A stretch of DNA of 64,000 nt, taken from NCBI RefSeq assembly GCF_012843435.1, contig NZ_JABAFC010000014.1, positions 1 to 64,000 on the forward strand, read 5' to 3'. This stretch comes from Psychrobacillus sp. BL-248-WT-3. Its GTDB lineage: Bacteria > Bacillota > Bacilli > Bacillales_A > Planococcaceae. The first letter of the stretch is position 1. Each line of letters begins with the position of its first letter. The notes under the pieces were generated by a model. The model was not told where the DNA came from and made no database searches. It was given only the letters and a program-made list of their open reading frames with translations. Positions 17,979-27,139 of this stretch are shown here, one piece after another. The translations under genes and the position numbers were made by a program.

Positions 17979-18908
17979 ATGCATAAACCTACAGAGTTAA
18001 AAATATGGCAAGGTCGCGTGGATCATGAGTCAGACCACACTTACTACCGTTATCATCAAGTAGTGCAGTTGGCATCTACAGATACTCAAGGGAACATTGG
18101 AATAATTGGCTTTGCATGTGATGAAGGAGTACAACGTAACAACGGACGCATTGGAGCAAAGAATGCACCTCTCGCTTTACGTAAACAGTTAGCAACATTA
18201 CCTTGGCGTCATCCAAATTATGAAAACGCTTTAATAGATTATGGGGATGTCATTTGCGAAGGCAATGAATTAGAGCAAGCTCAAAGTGAACTAGGAGATA
18301 AGGTTTCCAACATCTTATCAAATGGAAAGGCGATCGTACTAGGCGGTGGGCATGAAACATTGTACGGACAGTATTTAGGTGTGCGAAAAGCATTTGGTCC
18401 AGATGCTTCCATTGGATTAATTAATATAGATGCACACTTTGACATGCGCTCATACGATAAACAGCCTTCCTCAGGTACGATGTTTAAGCAAATTTTAGAT
18501 GAGGATCCAAATGCAGATTATTTCGTTTGCGGTATTCAACAATATGGCAATACCACTGCCTTATTTGATATAGCAGATCAGTATAATGTGAGTTATTTTA
18601 CAGATGAACAGTTGGACTTCCCTTCGTTTACTATAGACTTACATAATTTTATGGATACACATGATGTGTTGCTCGTTACACTTTGTATGGATGTTTTAAA
18701 TGCTGCGGAGGCGCCTGGAGTCAGTGCACCGTCACCATTTGGCTTATCAGCTGTAAAGGTCCGAGACATTCTACGCCAAATGGCTTCTCATAAAAAAACA
18801 GTCAGCTTTAGTATTTGTGAGGTCAACCCTTTACTTGATGTAGATAACCGGACGGCAAAATTGGGAGCTTACTATATCAATGAAGTAATTATGAATAGTT
18901 TCGAATAA
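17979..18908 (+). CDS. hutG: Formimidoylglutamase (arginase fold)
   Basis: A 309-residue ureohydrolase-fold enzyme. Manganese ligands are visible: GGGHET (H125), NIDAHFDMR (D151, H153, D155) and the last pair in CMDVLNAAEAPGVSAP, which has the form typical of HutG rather than arginase or agmatinase. It should hydrolyse N-formimino-glutamate to glutamate and formamide, the last step of histidine use. No hutH, hutU or hutI lies nearby, so it may salvage formiminoglutamate from outside or work with genes elsewhere. It is followed after 15 bases by gltS and is divergent from a LysR gene. Strict substrate specificity cannot be proved from sequence. Confidence 0.88.
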   Translation: MHKPTELKIWQGRVDHESDHTYYRYHQVVQLASTDTQGNIGIIGFACDEGVQRNNGRIGAKNAPLALRKQLATLPWRHPNYENALIDYGDVICEGNELEQAQSELGDKVSNILSNGKAIVLGGGHETLYGQYLGVRKAFGPDASIGLINIDAHFDMRSYDKQPSSGTMFKQILDEDPNADYFVCGIQQYGNTTALFDIADQYNVSYFTDEQLDFPSFTIDLHNFMDTHDVLLVTLCMDVLNAAEAPGVSAPSPFGLSAVKVRDILRQMASHKKTVSFSICEVNPLLDVDNRTAKLGAYYINEVIMNSFE

Positions 18909-18923
18909 ACAAGGGGGATATGT

Positions 18924-20102
18924 ATGGTATTAAATCAAATTACAACGCTCAGTCTAGCAGTGGCATTATTTTTAATCGGTACATTTTTAGTTAAAAGAAT
19001 TGGATGGTTGAACCGCTTTTGCATCCCGGCACCAGTAGTTGGAGGCTTAATTTTCGCCATTTTAGCAACCGTATTAAAAAGTTTTGATATTCTTGACATA
19101 ACGTTAGATACATCACTTCAATCCATTTTCATGATTACCTTTTTTACAACCATCGGACTTGGGGCAAGCTTCAAGCTTGTAAAATTAGGAGGAAAACTAC
19201 TCGTTATATATTGGTTAGCTTGTGGATTTCTAGCTTTCATGCAAAACGTAATTGGCGTTTCGTTGGCAAAGGTAATGGATATTCATCCGCTGATCGGTGT
19301 AATGGCTGGAGCTGTTTCCATGGAGGGTGGACATGGGGCTGCAGCTGCCTATGGGGAAACCATTGAAGGTCTTGGAATTCCATCTGCTATCTCCATTGGT
19401 ATGGCTGCCGCTACTTGTGGTCTAATCGCTGGTGCCCTTGTCGGTGGTCCAGTCGTTCAATATTTAATACGCAAGTTCAACTTAAAGCCATCTTCTGAAG
19501 AAACAGAAGAATATGTAGAAAAAGCACAGCATGAAATTACCGAGAAATCATTTATGGTACAGGTCTTCTTAATTACCTTCTGTATGGCTGTTGGTACATA
19601 TGTCGGTGAATGGTTCTCTACTATGACTGGTTTTGTGTTACCGGGCTACGTAGGGGCGATGTTTGTAGCTGTAATTGTTCGTAACATTTTAGATCGCTTT
19701 AATCCTAATCTAATCAATATGAAAGAGATTAACCTAATAGGAGATATCTCTCTTGGTATTTTCCTATCTATGGCACTGATGAGCATCAAGCTCTGGGAAG
19801 TAGCAGACTTAGCCCTTCCATTGTTTGTCATCATATTAGCGCAAGTGATCTTCATCGTATTATTTGCAGTAATCGTCCTTTTCCGTTTGCTAGGAAAAAA
19901 TTATGATGCAGCCATTATGGTATCAGGTTTCCTTGGTCATGGACTTGGAGCAACACCTAACGCCATGGCCAATATGTCAGCAGTAGTTTCAAAATTTGGG
20001 CCATCCCGTAAGGCGTTCTTAGTAGTACCAATCGTTGGTGCTTTTTTGATCGATGTTTTCGGTATGCCAATTATTATTACTACAATTAATTTGTTTAAAT
20101 AG
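18924..20102 (+). CDS. gltS: Sodium/glutamate symporter GltS
   Basis: A 392-residue integral membrane transporter of the ESS/GltS family, with about ten hydrophobic helices in two inverted halves. Gly-rich reentrant loops are visible at about 130-145 (AGAVSMEGGHGAAAAYGET) and 345-360 (FLGHGLGATPNAMANM), the hallmark sequences of this family. It should import glutamate with sodium. It forms an operon with hutG, whose product is glutamate, so the unit seems aimed at glutamate supply. The ATG follows AGGGGGATATGT. A terminator follows the gene. Confidence 0.93.
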   Translation: MVLNQITTLSLAVALFLIGTFLVKRIGWLNRFCIPAPVVGGLIFAILATVLKSFDILDITLDTSLQSIFMITFFTTIGLGASFKLVKLGGKLLVIYWLACGFLAFMQNVIGVSLAKVMDIHPLIGVMAGAVSMEGGHGAAAAYGETIEGLGIPSAISIGMAAATCGLIAGALVGGPVVQYLIRKFNLKPSSEETEEYVEKAQHEITEKSFMVQVFLITFCMAVGTYVGEWFSTMTGFVLPGYVGAMFVAVIVRNILDRFNPNLINMKEINLIGDISLGIFLSMALMSIKLWEVADLALPLFVIILAQVIFIVLFAVIVLFRLLGKNYDAAIMVSGFLGHGLGATPNAMANMSAVVSKFGPSRKAFLVVPIVGAFLIDVFGMPIIITTINLFK

Positions 20103-20111
20103 ACAAAATAA

Positions 20112-20148
20112 AAGCGCAAGCCTTTGAAGATCAAAGGTTTGTGTTTTC
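20112..20148 (+). terminator. Terminator of hutG-gltS
   Basis: A 16-pair stem (20112-20127 with 20131-20146, several G-U pairs) followed by a T-rich tail. Confidence 0.75.
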
Positions 20149-20309
20149 TTATTGAATAGGTTATTCAAAATAGTTATCTCAAAGAAACTCCTAGACTTCC
20201 AAATCAAAAACCATCATGTAATATTTCCCAATTAATGTTTGGAGGATTCAAATATTTTATTCCGGGTATCTAATATACTTATGAGTTGAGCTTAGGATGT
20301 GATGTTTTT

Positions 20310-20900
20310 ATGTTTGGACTATCTGACCTCTTGTCACTGATTATTTCTGCATTTATCATCTTGCCTGTGGTCGTATTTCTGCGAGAATCCGGTTATTTAA
20401 TCGTTAGCTGGTTATTCGGAGTAGTAAAACCACGGCTCACAATCGGTTCTGGACCCAGACTCTTTAAAATTGGAATGATTGATATACGTAAGTATTATCA
20501 TTTGTATAGCTGGTTTTCTTACGATGACTTAAAGCGTAAAAGTAAGTTTGCTTATGTTAGCATTTATTCTGGACCAATATTGGTTAACCTGATTATTGCC
20601 CTCCTCATTAACTTCTTAATTGCCAACGGATGGGCTGCAGAATATAAAACATTTTGGGATCGCTTTGTTTTCTATGCCTTCTATTATTTGTTATTTGATA
20701 TAGTACCTATGATTACGATTAATGGTAAACCGAACAACGGCATGATTATTTATGAAATGATTCGATACGGAAAGAGAATCGACTTCAACGCAGAATCCTT
20801 CCTCCCAGCTACTTCAGATGTGGAGAACGAGTATCATGAACAGATGAAGCAAATAGAAGAAATAAAAAAAGAGAGAGAAGAGGAAAAACATGAACACTAA
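20310..20900 (+). CDS. M50-like (site-2-protease fold) membrane protein lacking catalytic residues
   Basis: A 196-residue membrane protein with hydrophobic segments at about 5-30, 90-110 and 120-140. The stretch FLRESGYLIVSWLFG aligns with the M50 motif FLHELGHxLxAxLFG, followed by the family's IGSGPRLFKIG, and IVPMITINGKPNNG aligns with the second motif NxLPxPxLDGG. Both zinc histidines (H to R and H to Y) and the Asp of LDG are missing, so it should not be a protease; the Glu remains. The C-terminal about 30 residues are highly charged and helical. An ATG at 20310-20312 fits better than a TTG at 20286; the ribosome site is weak. Function unknown. Confidence 0.75.
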   Translation: MFGLSDLLSLIISAFIILPVVVFLRESGYLIVSWLFGVVKPRLTIGSGPRLFKIGMIDIRKYYHLYSWFSYDDLKRKSKFAYVSIYSGPILVNLIIALLINFLIANGWAAEYKTFWDRFVFYAFYYLLFDIVPMITINGKPNNGMIIYEMIRYGKRIDFNAESFLPATSDVENEYHEQMKQIEEIKKEREEEKHEH

Positions 20901-20923
20901 ACTATTCACTTTTCTTCTCTCTC

Positions 20924-20966
20924 AAAAGAACCGATTTAAGATAATCTCTTAAATCGGCTCTTTTTT
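20924..20966 (+). terminator. Terminator after the M50-like gene
   Basis: Long arms around 20928-20941 and 20947-20960 (CCGATTTAAGA with TCTTAAATCGG plus flanking pairs) followed by six T. Confidence 0.85.
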
Positions 20967-21030
20967 ATATAAAATCGTGTTTATGCATTCTTTATCGTAA
21001 ATACAGCCTAGCCTAAGCTAAGCCTATTTT

Positions 21031-21570
21031 TTATACCTCCCTTAGACGCCTTGCTTTAAGAGCAAGCCCTTGGTTCAGTATCAAGGCACCTATCATTTGA
21101 ATGACTGTCTTCACAATTACTTGGCCGACAATTGCTGCGGGTACAGCTTCCCACGGTATAAATCCTGCTCCAAGTGGACTCAATCCAACGATTACGAAAA
21201 CAACAGAATCAAGAAGACCTCCCACAATCCCACTGTAAAAAACTCTCCACGCCATTGGTAACTTTAAGCGTGTATAGATTTCTGTATCTGCTGTCTCGGC
21301 GATAACAAAAGATAAAGCAGATGCTACCACAATCATTAAAGTATCTCCAAGTGCAAATGATGCAGTCCCTGATAAGAGTAATGCTAAGAAGATAAATAAA
21401 TATGTTTTAGCTCTACCATATTTGTTTTGCACAAGATCTCGAAATATAAAGGTTGCTCCAACAAAAAGCGTTCCCATAGGAACGATAAACATGCCAAACT
21501 CTAACGGTGCAAATCTAGCCGTCACCACATTTGCAATAACAATAGATAATAAATAAAATAATATTCTCAT
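21031..21570 (-). CDS. VUT-family (DUF165) queuosine precursor transporter
   Basis: A 179-residue membrane protein with about five to six helices and the YhhQ/VUT-family patterns (IANVVTARF near residue 12, FIFRDLVQNKYGR near 42, FVIAETADTEIYTRL near 88). Family members take up queuosine precursors such as preQ0 or preQ1. It lies 47 bases after queC and shares its preQ1 riboswitch, which supports this role. The ATG follows AAAGGAG. The exact precursor is not determined by the sequence. Confidence 0.88.
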   Translation of the reverse strand: MRILFYLLSIVIANVVTARFAPLEFGMFIVPMGTLFVGATFIFRDLVQNKYGRAKTYLFIFLALLLSGTASFALGDTLMIVVASALSFVIAETADTEIYTRLKLPMAWRVFYSGIVGGLLDSVVFVIVGLSPLGAGFIPWEAVPAAIVGQVIVKTVIQMIGALILNQGLALKARRLREV

Positions 21571-21617
21571 TATGCTTCTCCTTTAAACATCACTAACTTT
21601 GTAAAGGTTAGTACCGT

Positions 21618-22292
21618 TTATATATTCTTTTCCTCAAGTTCTCGCTTCGTATTTAAATACTCCTCAAGCCCATTTTCACGTAATTTACATGCTGGGCACT
21701 CTCCACAACCATCTGCAATGATTCCGTTATAACAAGTTAAAGTTCTTTCTCTCACATACTCAAATACACCAAGAGAATCTGCTAGCTCCCATGTTTGTGC
21801 CTTGTTGATCCACATTAATGGTGTATGAATGACAAAGGAACTATCCATTGATAAATTTAATGTCACATTCATCGATTTGATAAAAACGTCGCGACAATCG
21901 GGATACCCACTAAAGTCTGTTTCACAAACCCCTGTCACGATATGCTTTGCTCCTACTTGACTAGCTAAGACACCAGCAAATGAAAGAAAAAGCAGATTTC
22001 TTCCGGGAACAAATGTTGAAGGTAGCTCACTTTTATCCCCTTCTTCAATTTTGATTTCCTCGCGTGTCAATGCATTAGCTGCAAGCTGATTTAGTAATGA
22101 CATATCGAGCACATGATGTTCGATGCCAAGCTCTTTTGCTATTTCTTTTGCACAGTCAATCTCCAGGCGATGCCTTTGACCATAATCAAAGGTCACGGCC
22201 ACCACTTCTGCAAAATTTTCAATCGCCCAGAACAAACAAGTCGTACTATCTTGCCCTCCACTGAATACAATAAGTGCTTTACTTTGTTTCAT
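21618..22292 (-). CDS. queC: 7-cyano-7-deazaguanine synthase QueC
   Basis: A 224-residue enzyme that converts CDG to preQ0 with ATP and ammonia. It has the PP-loop [11 protein letters not shown] (about residues 9-19) and, near the C terminus, the zinc-binding cysteines of [19 protein letters not shown]. It is translated from an ATG with GAAGGAG upstream, behind its own preQ1-I riboswitch, and precedes a queuosine-precursor transporter. queD and queE are not in this window; in B. subtilis they lie between queC and queF. Confidence 0.96.
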   Translation of the reverse strand: MKQSKALIVFSGGQDSTTCLFWAIENFAEVVAVTFDYGQRHRLEIDCAKEIAKELGIEHHVLDMSLLNQLAANALTREEIKIEEGDKSELPSTFVPGRNLLFLSFAGVLASQVGAKHIVTGVCETDFSGYPDCRDVFIKSMNVTLNLSMDSSFVIHTPLMWINKAQTWELADSLGVFEYVRERTLTCYNGIIADGCGECPACKLRENGLEEYLNTKRELEEKNI

Positions 22293-22313
22293 GTATAAAT
22301 CTCCTTCACGACG

Positions 22314-22344
22314 AAAAACAGCACACTAAGAGAAGTGCTGTTTT
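22314..22344 (-). terminator. Terminator of the queC riboswitch
   Basis: Arms AAACAGCAC and GTGCTGTTT (22343-22316 on the minus strand) followed by TTTTC. An alternative helix ACTAAGA/TCTTAGT uses the aptamer tail and the terminator loop, so the two shapes compete. Confidence 0.8.
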
Positions 22345-22347
22345 CAT

Positions 22348-22381
22348 CTTAGTTTTTTTAAGAGGGTCGCTAATAACCTCT
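22348..22381 (-). ncRNA. preQ1-I riboswitch upstream of queC
   Basis: The minus strand reads AGAGGTTATTAGCGACCCTCT then TAAAAAAACTAAG, the complete preQ1-I aptamer: stem AGAGG/CCTCT and the A-rich tail that forms the pseudoknot. A small CCTTG/CAAGG hairpin lies just 5' of it. It lies between queF and queC and is followed by a terminator. Confidence 0.9.
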
Positions 22382-22468
22382 TCCTTGCTAACAAGGATCT
22401 ATTTAATTAATTTTATTTATAAGTAATCGTCTAGAAGTAAGAAGTTCCTAGTTCCTATTCAATTCCAT

Positions 22469-22969
22469 TTATCGATTATCAATATTTTCTGGATTAAGAT
22501 CATGGTTCATTAAACGATAGCTCGCGATTTCCTCATATTTTGTTCCTGGTCGTCCATAGTTGCACCACGGATCAATAGAGATACCACCACGTGGTGTAAA
22601 TTTCCCCCAAACCTCAATATATCTAGGGTCTAGCAGGTTGATTAAATCATTCATAATAATGTTCACACAGTCCTCGTGGAAATCACCATGGTTTCTAAAG
22701 CTAAATAAATATAGCTTCAGCGATTTACTTTCCACTATTTTTTTATCTGGGATGTATGAAATATACATAGTGGCAAAATCAGGTTGTTGCGTTATTGGAC
22801 ATAGACTCGTAAACTCTGGGCAATTAAACTTCACAAAATAATCTCGATTAGAATGTAGATTGTCTACTGATTCTAATACTTCAGGCGCATAGTTAAATGC
22901 ATATTGCACTTTTTGATTTCCTAATAAGGTCAAATCTTCTAATCCTTCAGCTGACTTTCGGCCAGACAT
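22469..22969 (-). CDS. queF: NADPH-dependent 7-cyano-7-deazaguanine reductase QueF
   Basis: A 166-residue T-fold enzyme that reduces preQ0 to preQ1. The catalytic Cys57 (TSLCPIT), Asp64, the QueF motif ESKSLKLYL (80-88) and His98-Glu99 are all present, and the length equals the 165-residue B. subtilis enzyme. The ATG at 22969-22967 is preceded by AAGGGGG, which is partly folded into a hairpin; an upstream reading from 23008 has no ribosome site. It is controlled by a preQ1-I riboswitch. The gap to queC holds a second riboswitch, so queF seems to be its own unit or the head of a doubly controlled operon. Confidence 0.96.
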   Translation of the reverse strand: MSGRKSAEGLEDLTLLGNQKVQYAFNYAPEVLESVDNLHSNRDYFVKFNCPEFTSLCPITQQPDFATMYISYIPDKKIVESKSLKLYLFSFRNHGDFHEDCVNIIMNDLINLLDPRYIEVWGKFTPRGGISIDPWCNYGRPGTKYEEIASYRLMNHDLNPENIDNR

Positions 22970-22979
22970 AAAAAAACCC

Positions 22980-23010
22980 CCTTGAAAAGTAATACCAAAT
23001 CTTTTCAAGG
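22980..23010 (-). promoter_or_regulatory. Hairpin next to the queF ribosome site
   Basis: Perfect ten-base arms CCTTGAAAAG (23010-23001) and CTTTTCAAGG (22989-22980) on the minus strand, then GGGG and seven T before the ATG. It overlaps AAGGGGG, so it could hide the ribosome site or act as a late terminator. Confidence 0.6.
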
Positions 23011-23049
23011 AGAGGCTGCAACATTTTCTATAAAACTTTACAGGATTAA

Positions 23050-23082
23050 AACAAAAAAGCCATGTCCAGTTATGGACATGGC
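23050..23082 (-). terminator. Terminator of the queF riboswitch
   Basis: Arms GCCATGTCC and GGACATGGC (23082-23059) followed on the minus strand by six T. TGGATACATG just upstream can pair with CATGTCCA as an antiterminator. Confidence 0.85.
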
Positions 23083-23100
23083 ATGTTCGTCATGTATCCA

Positions 23101-23135
23101 TAGTTTTTTATAGAGGGTATCTGCTATGAACCTCT
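23101..23135 (-). ncRNA. preQ1-I riboswitch upstream of queF
   Basis: The minus strand reads AGAGGTTCATAGCAGATACC, CTCTA and then TAAAAAACTA, matching the preQ1-I consensus almost exactly. A CCTGAAA/TTTCAGG hairpin stacks directly on its 5' side and a terminator follows within 55 bases. Confidence 0.95.
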
Positions 23136-23166
23136 CCTGAAAAATTTCAGGTATTTATCTAAAAAA

Positions 23167-23195
23167 ATAATATAATACATGGAGATAAATGTCAA
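23167..23195 (-). promoter_or_regulatory. SigA-type promoter of queF
   Basis: TTGACA (23195-23190), a 17-base spacer, TATTAT (23172-23167), about 30 bases before the aptamer. Confidence 0.75.
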
Positions 23196-23392
23196 ATTGA
23201 ATTATTAATGTATTACTCTGTTCCTTACTATGAAGGTTTCATAATAGTTTAGCCCCTTCAATGAAATAATTGGTAATCTTTTATTTTCTAAAATCAATTA
23301 TTATGGTAGAATTACTTTTTGTGAATGAAAGGTAATACAAAAGTTATAACAATGACCATTTTATAGGACTTTAACAAGGATAAAAGTCATCT

Positions 23393-23419
23393 ATAAGTAT
23401 AACGACGATTTGCCGAAGG
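23393..23419 (+). promoter_or_regulatory. Possible SigD (motility) promoter of the chemoreceptor
   Basis: TAAG about 14 bases before GCCGAAGG resembles the SigD pattern TAAA-N15-GCCGATAA and lies 30 bases before the MCP start. The match is partial. Confidence 0.35.
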
Positions 23420-23446
23420 ATAAAAATTAAAAAGGGGCTCCTCATT

Positions 23447-25180
23447 ATGATAAGAAGTTTTAAAATGTCTATTAAAACCAAAATCTCTACTATAATTACT
23501 ATAGTAGTTGCAACCAATATTCTACTAGGTTTAATGGGTTTATTTAATCTACAAAATGTCCAATCTTCGTTAGAAGAGAGCTTGGAGAGTAGGTCTAAAA
23601 ATTTGAATTTATTGCGAACAGTTGGAATCGACTTTCATCAAATGTATATAGCTGAAAAAAATCTCTATTTATATGAACCAAGTACTAGTGCCTTTAAAGA
23701 TCAATTAGAAGAATATAATGGTCAAAAGGTAGATATCGAAGAAAGATTTTCAGAGTATTACTCAAATATTATTAATCTCCCAAACGAAAAAAAACTAGCG
23801 CAAGCGCATGAAGATATGAAAGAAGAATACTTTACAATCTCGAATGAAGTTGTTCAGTTACTATCCTCTTCCAATCCTTCCGACCGTGAACAAGGTATGT
23901 TGTTATCTCAAAATGAAGGATATATAAAATTTGATGCAGCAGAAGAATCCTTAGATGTAATTGGTGATTTATATTTCGATAATAACGAAATCATGTTAAA
24001 AGAAGTAAAAGAAAAGTATTCTCTTCTCTTTACAGTTACATGCATTGTAATCTTACTTTGTTTAATAGTTAGTTCGTTACTAGGTCTATTAGTTATTCGT
24101 TCTATCAATCGTCCGATTCAAACATTAAGAAATAGTGTTAAAAAGGTAGCTGAAGGCGATTTAACAGTAAATATTAAATCATTTGCAAATGATGAATTAG
24201 GGGAATTATCGAAGGATTTTAATTTAATGACTGAACAAACGAAACAATTAATATCAACCGTCAGAAATACAGTAGAACACCTTAGTGATTCTTCCCATCA
24301 ACTTAGTTTAATCTCAGATGAAACTAGTGTAACTGGTGAAAAAATAAGCAAAGAAATTGTGGAAATTGCTGAGGGAGTGACAAAACAAAAAGTCTTAACA
24401 GAAGCAACCGATCAAAAAACCTTGGAACTTTCAAATGTTATAAATAAATTAAATGAAAAAAACATACAAATGGATGAGCTATCAGCAAATGCTAAGGTTG
24501 TTCTTCAACGGGGGGTAGGAAAGCTCAAAGACTTACAAGAAAAAACAGAAATATCAATAAACAGTACCGATGAAGTTGTTAAAGTGGTACATGTACTTGC
24601 GGAAAATATGAAAAAAATCGGATATATTGTTCAAACATTAAATGAAATTTCTAGTCAAACTAACTTACTTGCACTTAATGCAAGTATTGAGGCAGCGAGA
24701 GCTGGTGAATACGGTGTTGGTTTTGCTGTTGTTGCAGCTGAGGTACAAAAATTAGCAGCACAATCGGCAACTGCCTCCAAACAAATCGAAGACACGATCA
24801 TGACGATTGAGAACGATACAGTTAAAACGCTCGATTTAATGAATCAAACCGCTCATATTAACAGTGAGCAAGGCATTATTATGGGGGAAACAGGTAAAGC
24901 ATTTAATACGCTAAATGACGCCATTAGTCACATTCTGCATTCGCTTACTGAAATTAATGGGGAGATTTTGAATGCCAATCTTATTAAGGAAGACGTTGTA
25001 AAAGCTATTTCAGAAATATCAGATGTTGCTAATGAGGTTTCACTAAAAACAGAGTTAATAAATGCTTCTGTTGATCATCAGTACGAGGCTTTTATAAACC
25101 TACAAGAATCGGCTGAGATGTTAAATGGGCTAAGTGAAAAAGTAAATGAGATGATTCAAAGTTTCCATATTGAAGACTAA
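23447..25180 (+). CDS. Methyl-accepting chemotaxis protein
   Basis: A 577-residue chemoreceptor. A transmembrane helix at about 15-35, an extracellular four-helix-bundle sensor of about 150 residues, a second helix at about 195-217, a HAMP domain (218-270) and a long cytoplasmic coiled coil with the signalling hairpin tip [23 protein letters not shown] near residue 400 (quoted here in parts: [13 protein letters not shown] and ASIEAARAG). It passes ligand signals to CheA/CheW. The ligand is unknown. It is a single gene with a strong terminator; the upstream region holds a possible SigD promoter. Confidence 0.93.
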   Translation: MIRSFKMSIKTKISTIITIVVATNILLGLMGLFNLQNVQSSLEESLESRSKNLNLLRTVGIDFHQMYIAEKNLYLYEPSTSAFKDQLEEYNGQKVDIEERFSEYYSNIINLPNEKKLAQAHEDMKEEYFTISNEVVQLLSSSNPSDREQGMLLSQNEGYIKFDAAEESLDVIGDLYFDNNEIMLKEVKEKYSLLFTVTCIVILLCLIVSSLLGLLVIRSINRPIQTLRNSVKKVAEGDLTVNIKSFANDELGELSKDFNLMTEQTKQLISTVRNTVEHLSDSSHQLSLISDETSVTGEKISKEIVEIAEGVTKQKVLTEATDQKTLELSNVINKLNEKNIQMDELSANAKVVLQRGVGKLKDLQEKTEISINSTDEVVKVVHVLAENMKKIGYIVQTLNEISSQTNLLALNASIEAARAGEYGVGFAVVAAEVQKLAAQSATASKQIEDTIMTIENDTVKTLDLMNQTAHINSEQGIIMGETGKAFNTLNDAISHILHSLTEINGEILNANLIKEDVVKAISEISDVANEVSLKTELINASVDHQYEAFINLQESAEMLNGLSEKVNEMIQSFHIED

Positions 25181-25242
25181 GATGCTTGATAAGTGCTCAA
25201 TGCTCTCTAAAGGAACAACGAAATGAAATCATTAATATATAA

Positions 25243-25284
25243 AAAGAAACCAACTCATATAAAACAAAGTTGGTTTCTTTTTTT
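25243..25284. terminator. Bidirectional terminator between MCP and ahpF
   Basis: Perfect 13-base arms AAAGAAACCAACT (25243-25255) and AGTTGGTTTCTTT (25268-25280) with T runs on both strands. Confidence 0.88.
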
Positions 25285-25342
25285 AAAATAATCTTGATAC
25301 TGCTTTTGTATTCTTTATAACTAGGACTAGATTAGTAAGATA

Positions 25343-26896
25343 TTAACCATTAACTAGTTGAGGCGTCGTGTTACGTATCAAATAATCAAATGATCCAAGT
25401 GCAGCGGTTGCCCCTGAACCCATTGAAATGATGATTTGCTTGTATACTGTGTCCGTACAGTCACCTGCTGCGAATACACCAGGCATGCTTGTCGCACCAT
25501 GCTTATTAATAATGATTTCATTATTTTGATTTAAATCAATTATACCTTTTAAAAATTCTGTGTTCGGTAGTAGACCAATTTGTACGAAAACTCCTTGTAG
25601 CTCAATATGCTCTTCTTTTCCAGACACAACATCCAAATAAGTTAACCCGTTCACTTTATCTGTACCTGTAATTTCTTGTGTTAAGGCATTTGTTAAAACC
25701 GTTACATTAGATAGACTATGTAAACGCTCTTGTAATACTGTATCAGCCTTTAGCTCTGTATTTCGTTGTAATAGGTAAACATGATTCACAATTCCCGCTA
25801 AGTCAATTGCTGCTTCAACTCCAGAGTTTCCACCGCCAACTACTGCCACATCTTTCCCTTTGAAGATAGGACCATCACAATGCGGACAATATGCTACGCC
25901 TTTATTTTTAAATTCTTGCTCGCCCGGTACACCTAATTGACGGTAGCGTGCCCCTGTTGAAAGAATAACTGTTTTTCCTTTCAATACTGCACCGTTTTCT
26001 AAAGTTACTTCTACCATCTCGTTACGAGCAATACTTGTAACTCGTTGGGATTTCATAATATCTACATTGTAATCCGCTACATGTGCCTCTAGGCTTGAAA
26101 CAAATTGTGGACCTTCTGTAGCTCTGGTACCAATAATGTTCTCAATAGCCAATGTGTCATTTACTTGGCCACCAAAGCGCTCCGCTACAATTCCTGTGCG
26201 AATACCTTTACGAGCAGAATAGATTGCGGCTGAGGCACCTGCCGGACCGCCACCAACTACTAATACATCGAACGGTTCAACATCTCCAAATTCAGAGCCG
26301 TCAGACGCTTCTCCAAGCTTGTTTAAAATATCCTCAAGCTCCATACGCCCTCCACTAAAGTTCTCACCGTTCATATAAACTGTTGGTACGGCCATAATGT
26401 CACGTTCTTTAATTTCGTCTTGGAACGTGCCACCCTCTACCATTGTGTTAGAGATATTTGGATTTAACACAGACATAATATTCAATGCTTGCACAACGTC
26501 TGGACAATTGTGACAAGTCAGGCTCACGTACGTTTCAAATTTCATAGGTTTCTTGATTGCTTGAATACGTTTAATCACTGACTCGTCTACCTTTGGAGCA
26601 CGACCAGAAACCTGCAATAAGGCTAAGACTAATGATGTAAATTCATGGCCAAGCGGTAAGCCTGCGAATGTTACACCTGTTTCTTCCCCTACCTTATTAA
26701 TACTAAAGCTAGGAGTACGCTCTAGTAATGCATGTTGTACAGTAATTAGCGGAGACATATTTTCTAACTCCGTTACAAGATCAAGCATATCATTGGATAC
26801 CTTATCATCGCTTACGCTTACTTTGATAACTATCTCACCTTCTAATAATGCTAAATACTGTTGTAACTGAGCTTTCAAGTTTGCATCTAATAGCAT
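25343..26896 (-). CDS. ahpF: Alkyl hydroperoxide reductase subunit F (AhpF)
   Basis: A 517-residue flavoprotein that passes electrons from NADH to AhpC. Two tandem thioredoxin-like folds at the N terminus carry the disulfide C128-HN-C131, and the thioredoxin-reductase-like part has FAD motif GGGPAGASA (about 215), the second disulfide C337-PH-C340, the NAD motif [10 protein letters not shown] and a C-terminal FAAGDCTD. I chose the internal ATG (MLLDANLK), which matches known AhpF starts; an ATG seven codons earlier also fits but neither has a strong ribosome site. It is the second gene after ahpC, separated by an attenuator-like hairpin. Confidence 0.95.
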   Translation of the reverse strand: MLLDANLKAQLQQYLALLEGEIVIKVSVSDDKVSNDMLDLVTELENMSPLITVQHALLERTPSFSINKVGEETGVTFAGLPLGHEFTSLVLALLQVSGRAPKVDESVIKRIQAIKKPMKFETYVSLTCHNCPDVVQALNIMSVLNPNISNTMVEGGTFQDEIKERDIMAVPTVYMNGENFSGGRMELEDILNKLGEASDGSEFGDVEPFDVLVVGGGPAGASAAIYSARKGIRTGIVAERFGGQVNDTLAIENIIGTRATEGPQFVSSLEAHVADYNVDIMKSQRVTSIARNEMVEVTLENGAVLKGKTVILSTGARYRQLGVPGEQEFKNKGVAYCPHCDGPIFKGKDVAVVGGGNSGVEAAIDLAGIVNHVYLLQRNTELKADTVLQERLHSLSNVTVLTNALTQEITGTDKVNGLTYLDVVSGKEEHIELQGVFVQIGLLPNTEFLKGIIDLNQNNEIIINKHGATSMPGVFAAGDCTDTVYKQIIISMGSGATAALGSFDYLIRNTTPQLVNG

Positions 26897-27050
26897 AAAC
26901 TTCGCTGTCGCTGACATGTAGAATTATTATAGTCAGAAAATTATATAACTATCATTAAATAATAAATCTATATGTTATCCTCAACGAGCAGCCCCTCACC
27001 TCTATTCATAATTTTTTAATACGCTTATTTCTTTTTTCTTTATAATCCTA

Positions 27051-27106
27051 ATAAAAAATAGCGACAAGGCTGTCTGAAAATAATTTCATAACAGGCACTT
27101 GCCGCT
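27051..27106 (-). terminator. Partial terminator between ahpC and ahpF
   Basis: AGCGGCAAG pairs with CTTGTCGCT (27106-27098 and 27068-27060), extended by GCCTGT/ACAGCC, then ATTTTTTATT on the minus strand. It would make ahpC more abundant than ahpF. Confidence 0.7.
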
Positions 27107-27139
27107 TAAATCTCGCTCTAGTTTATATAGCTTAGAAAC

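Noticed and set aside
22565-22590. CACGTG palindrome in queF as a parS site
   Set aside because: Only the six-base core matches; the flanks do not resemble TGTTTC...GAAACA.
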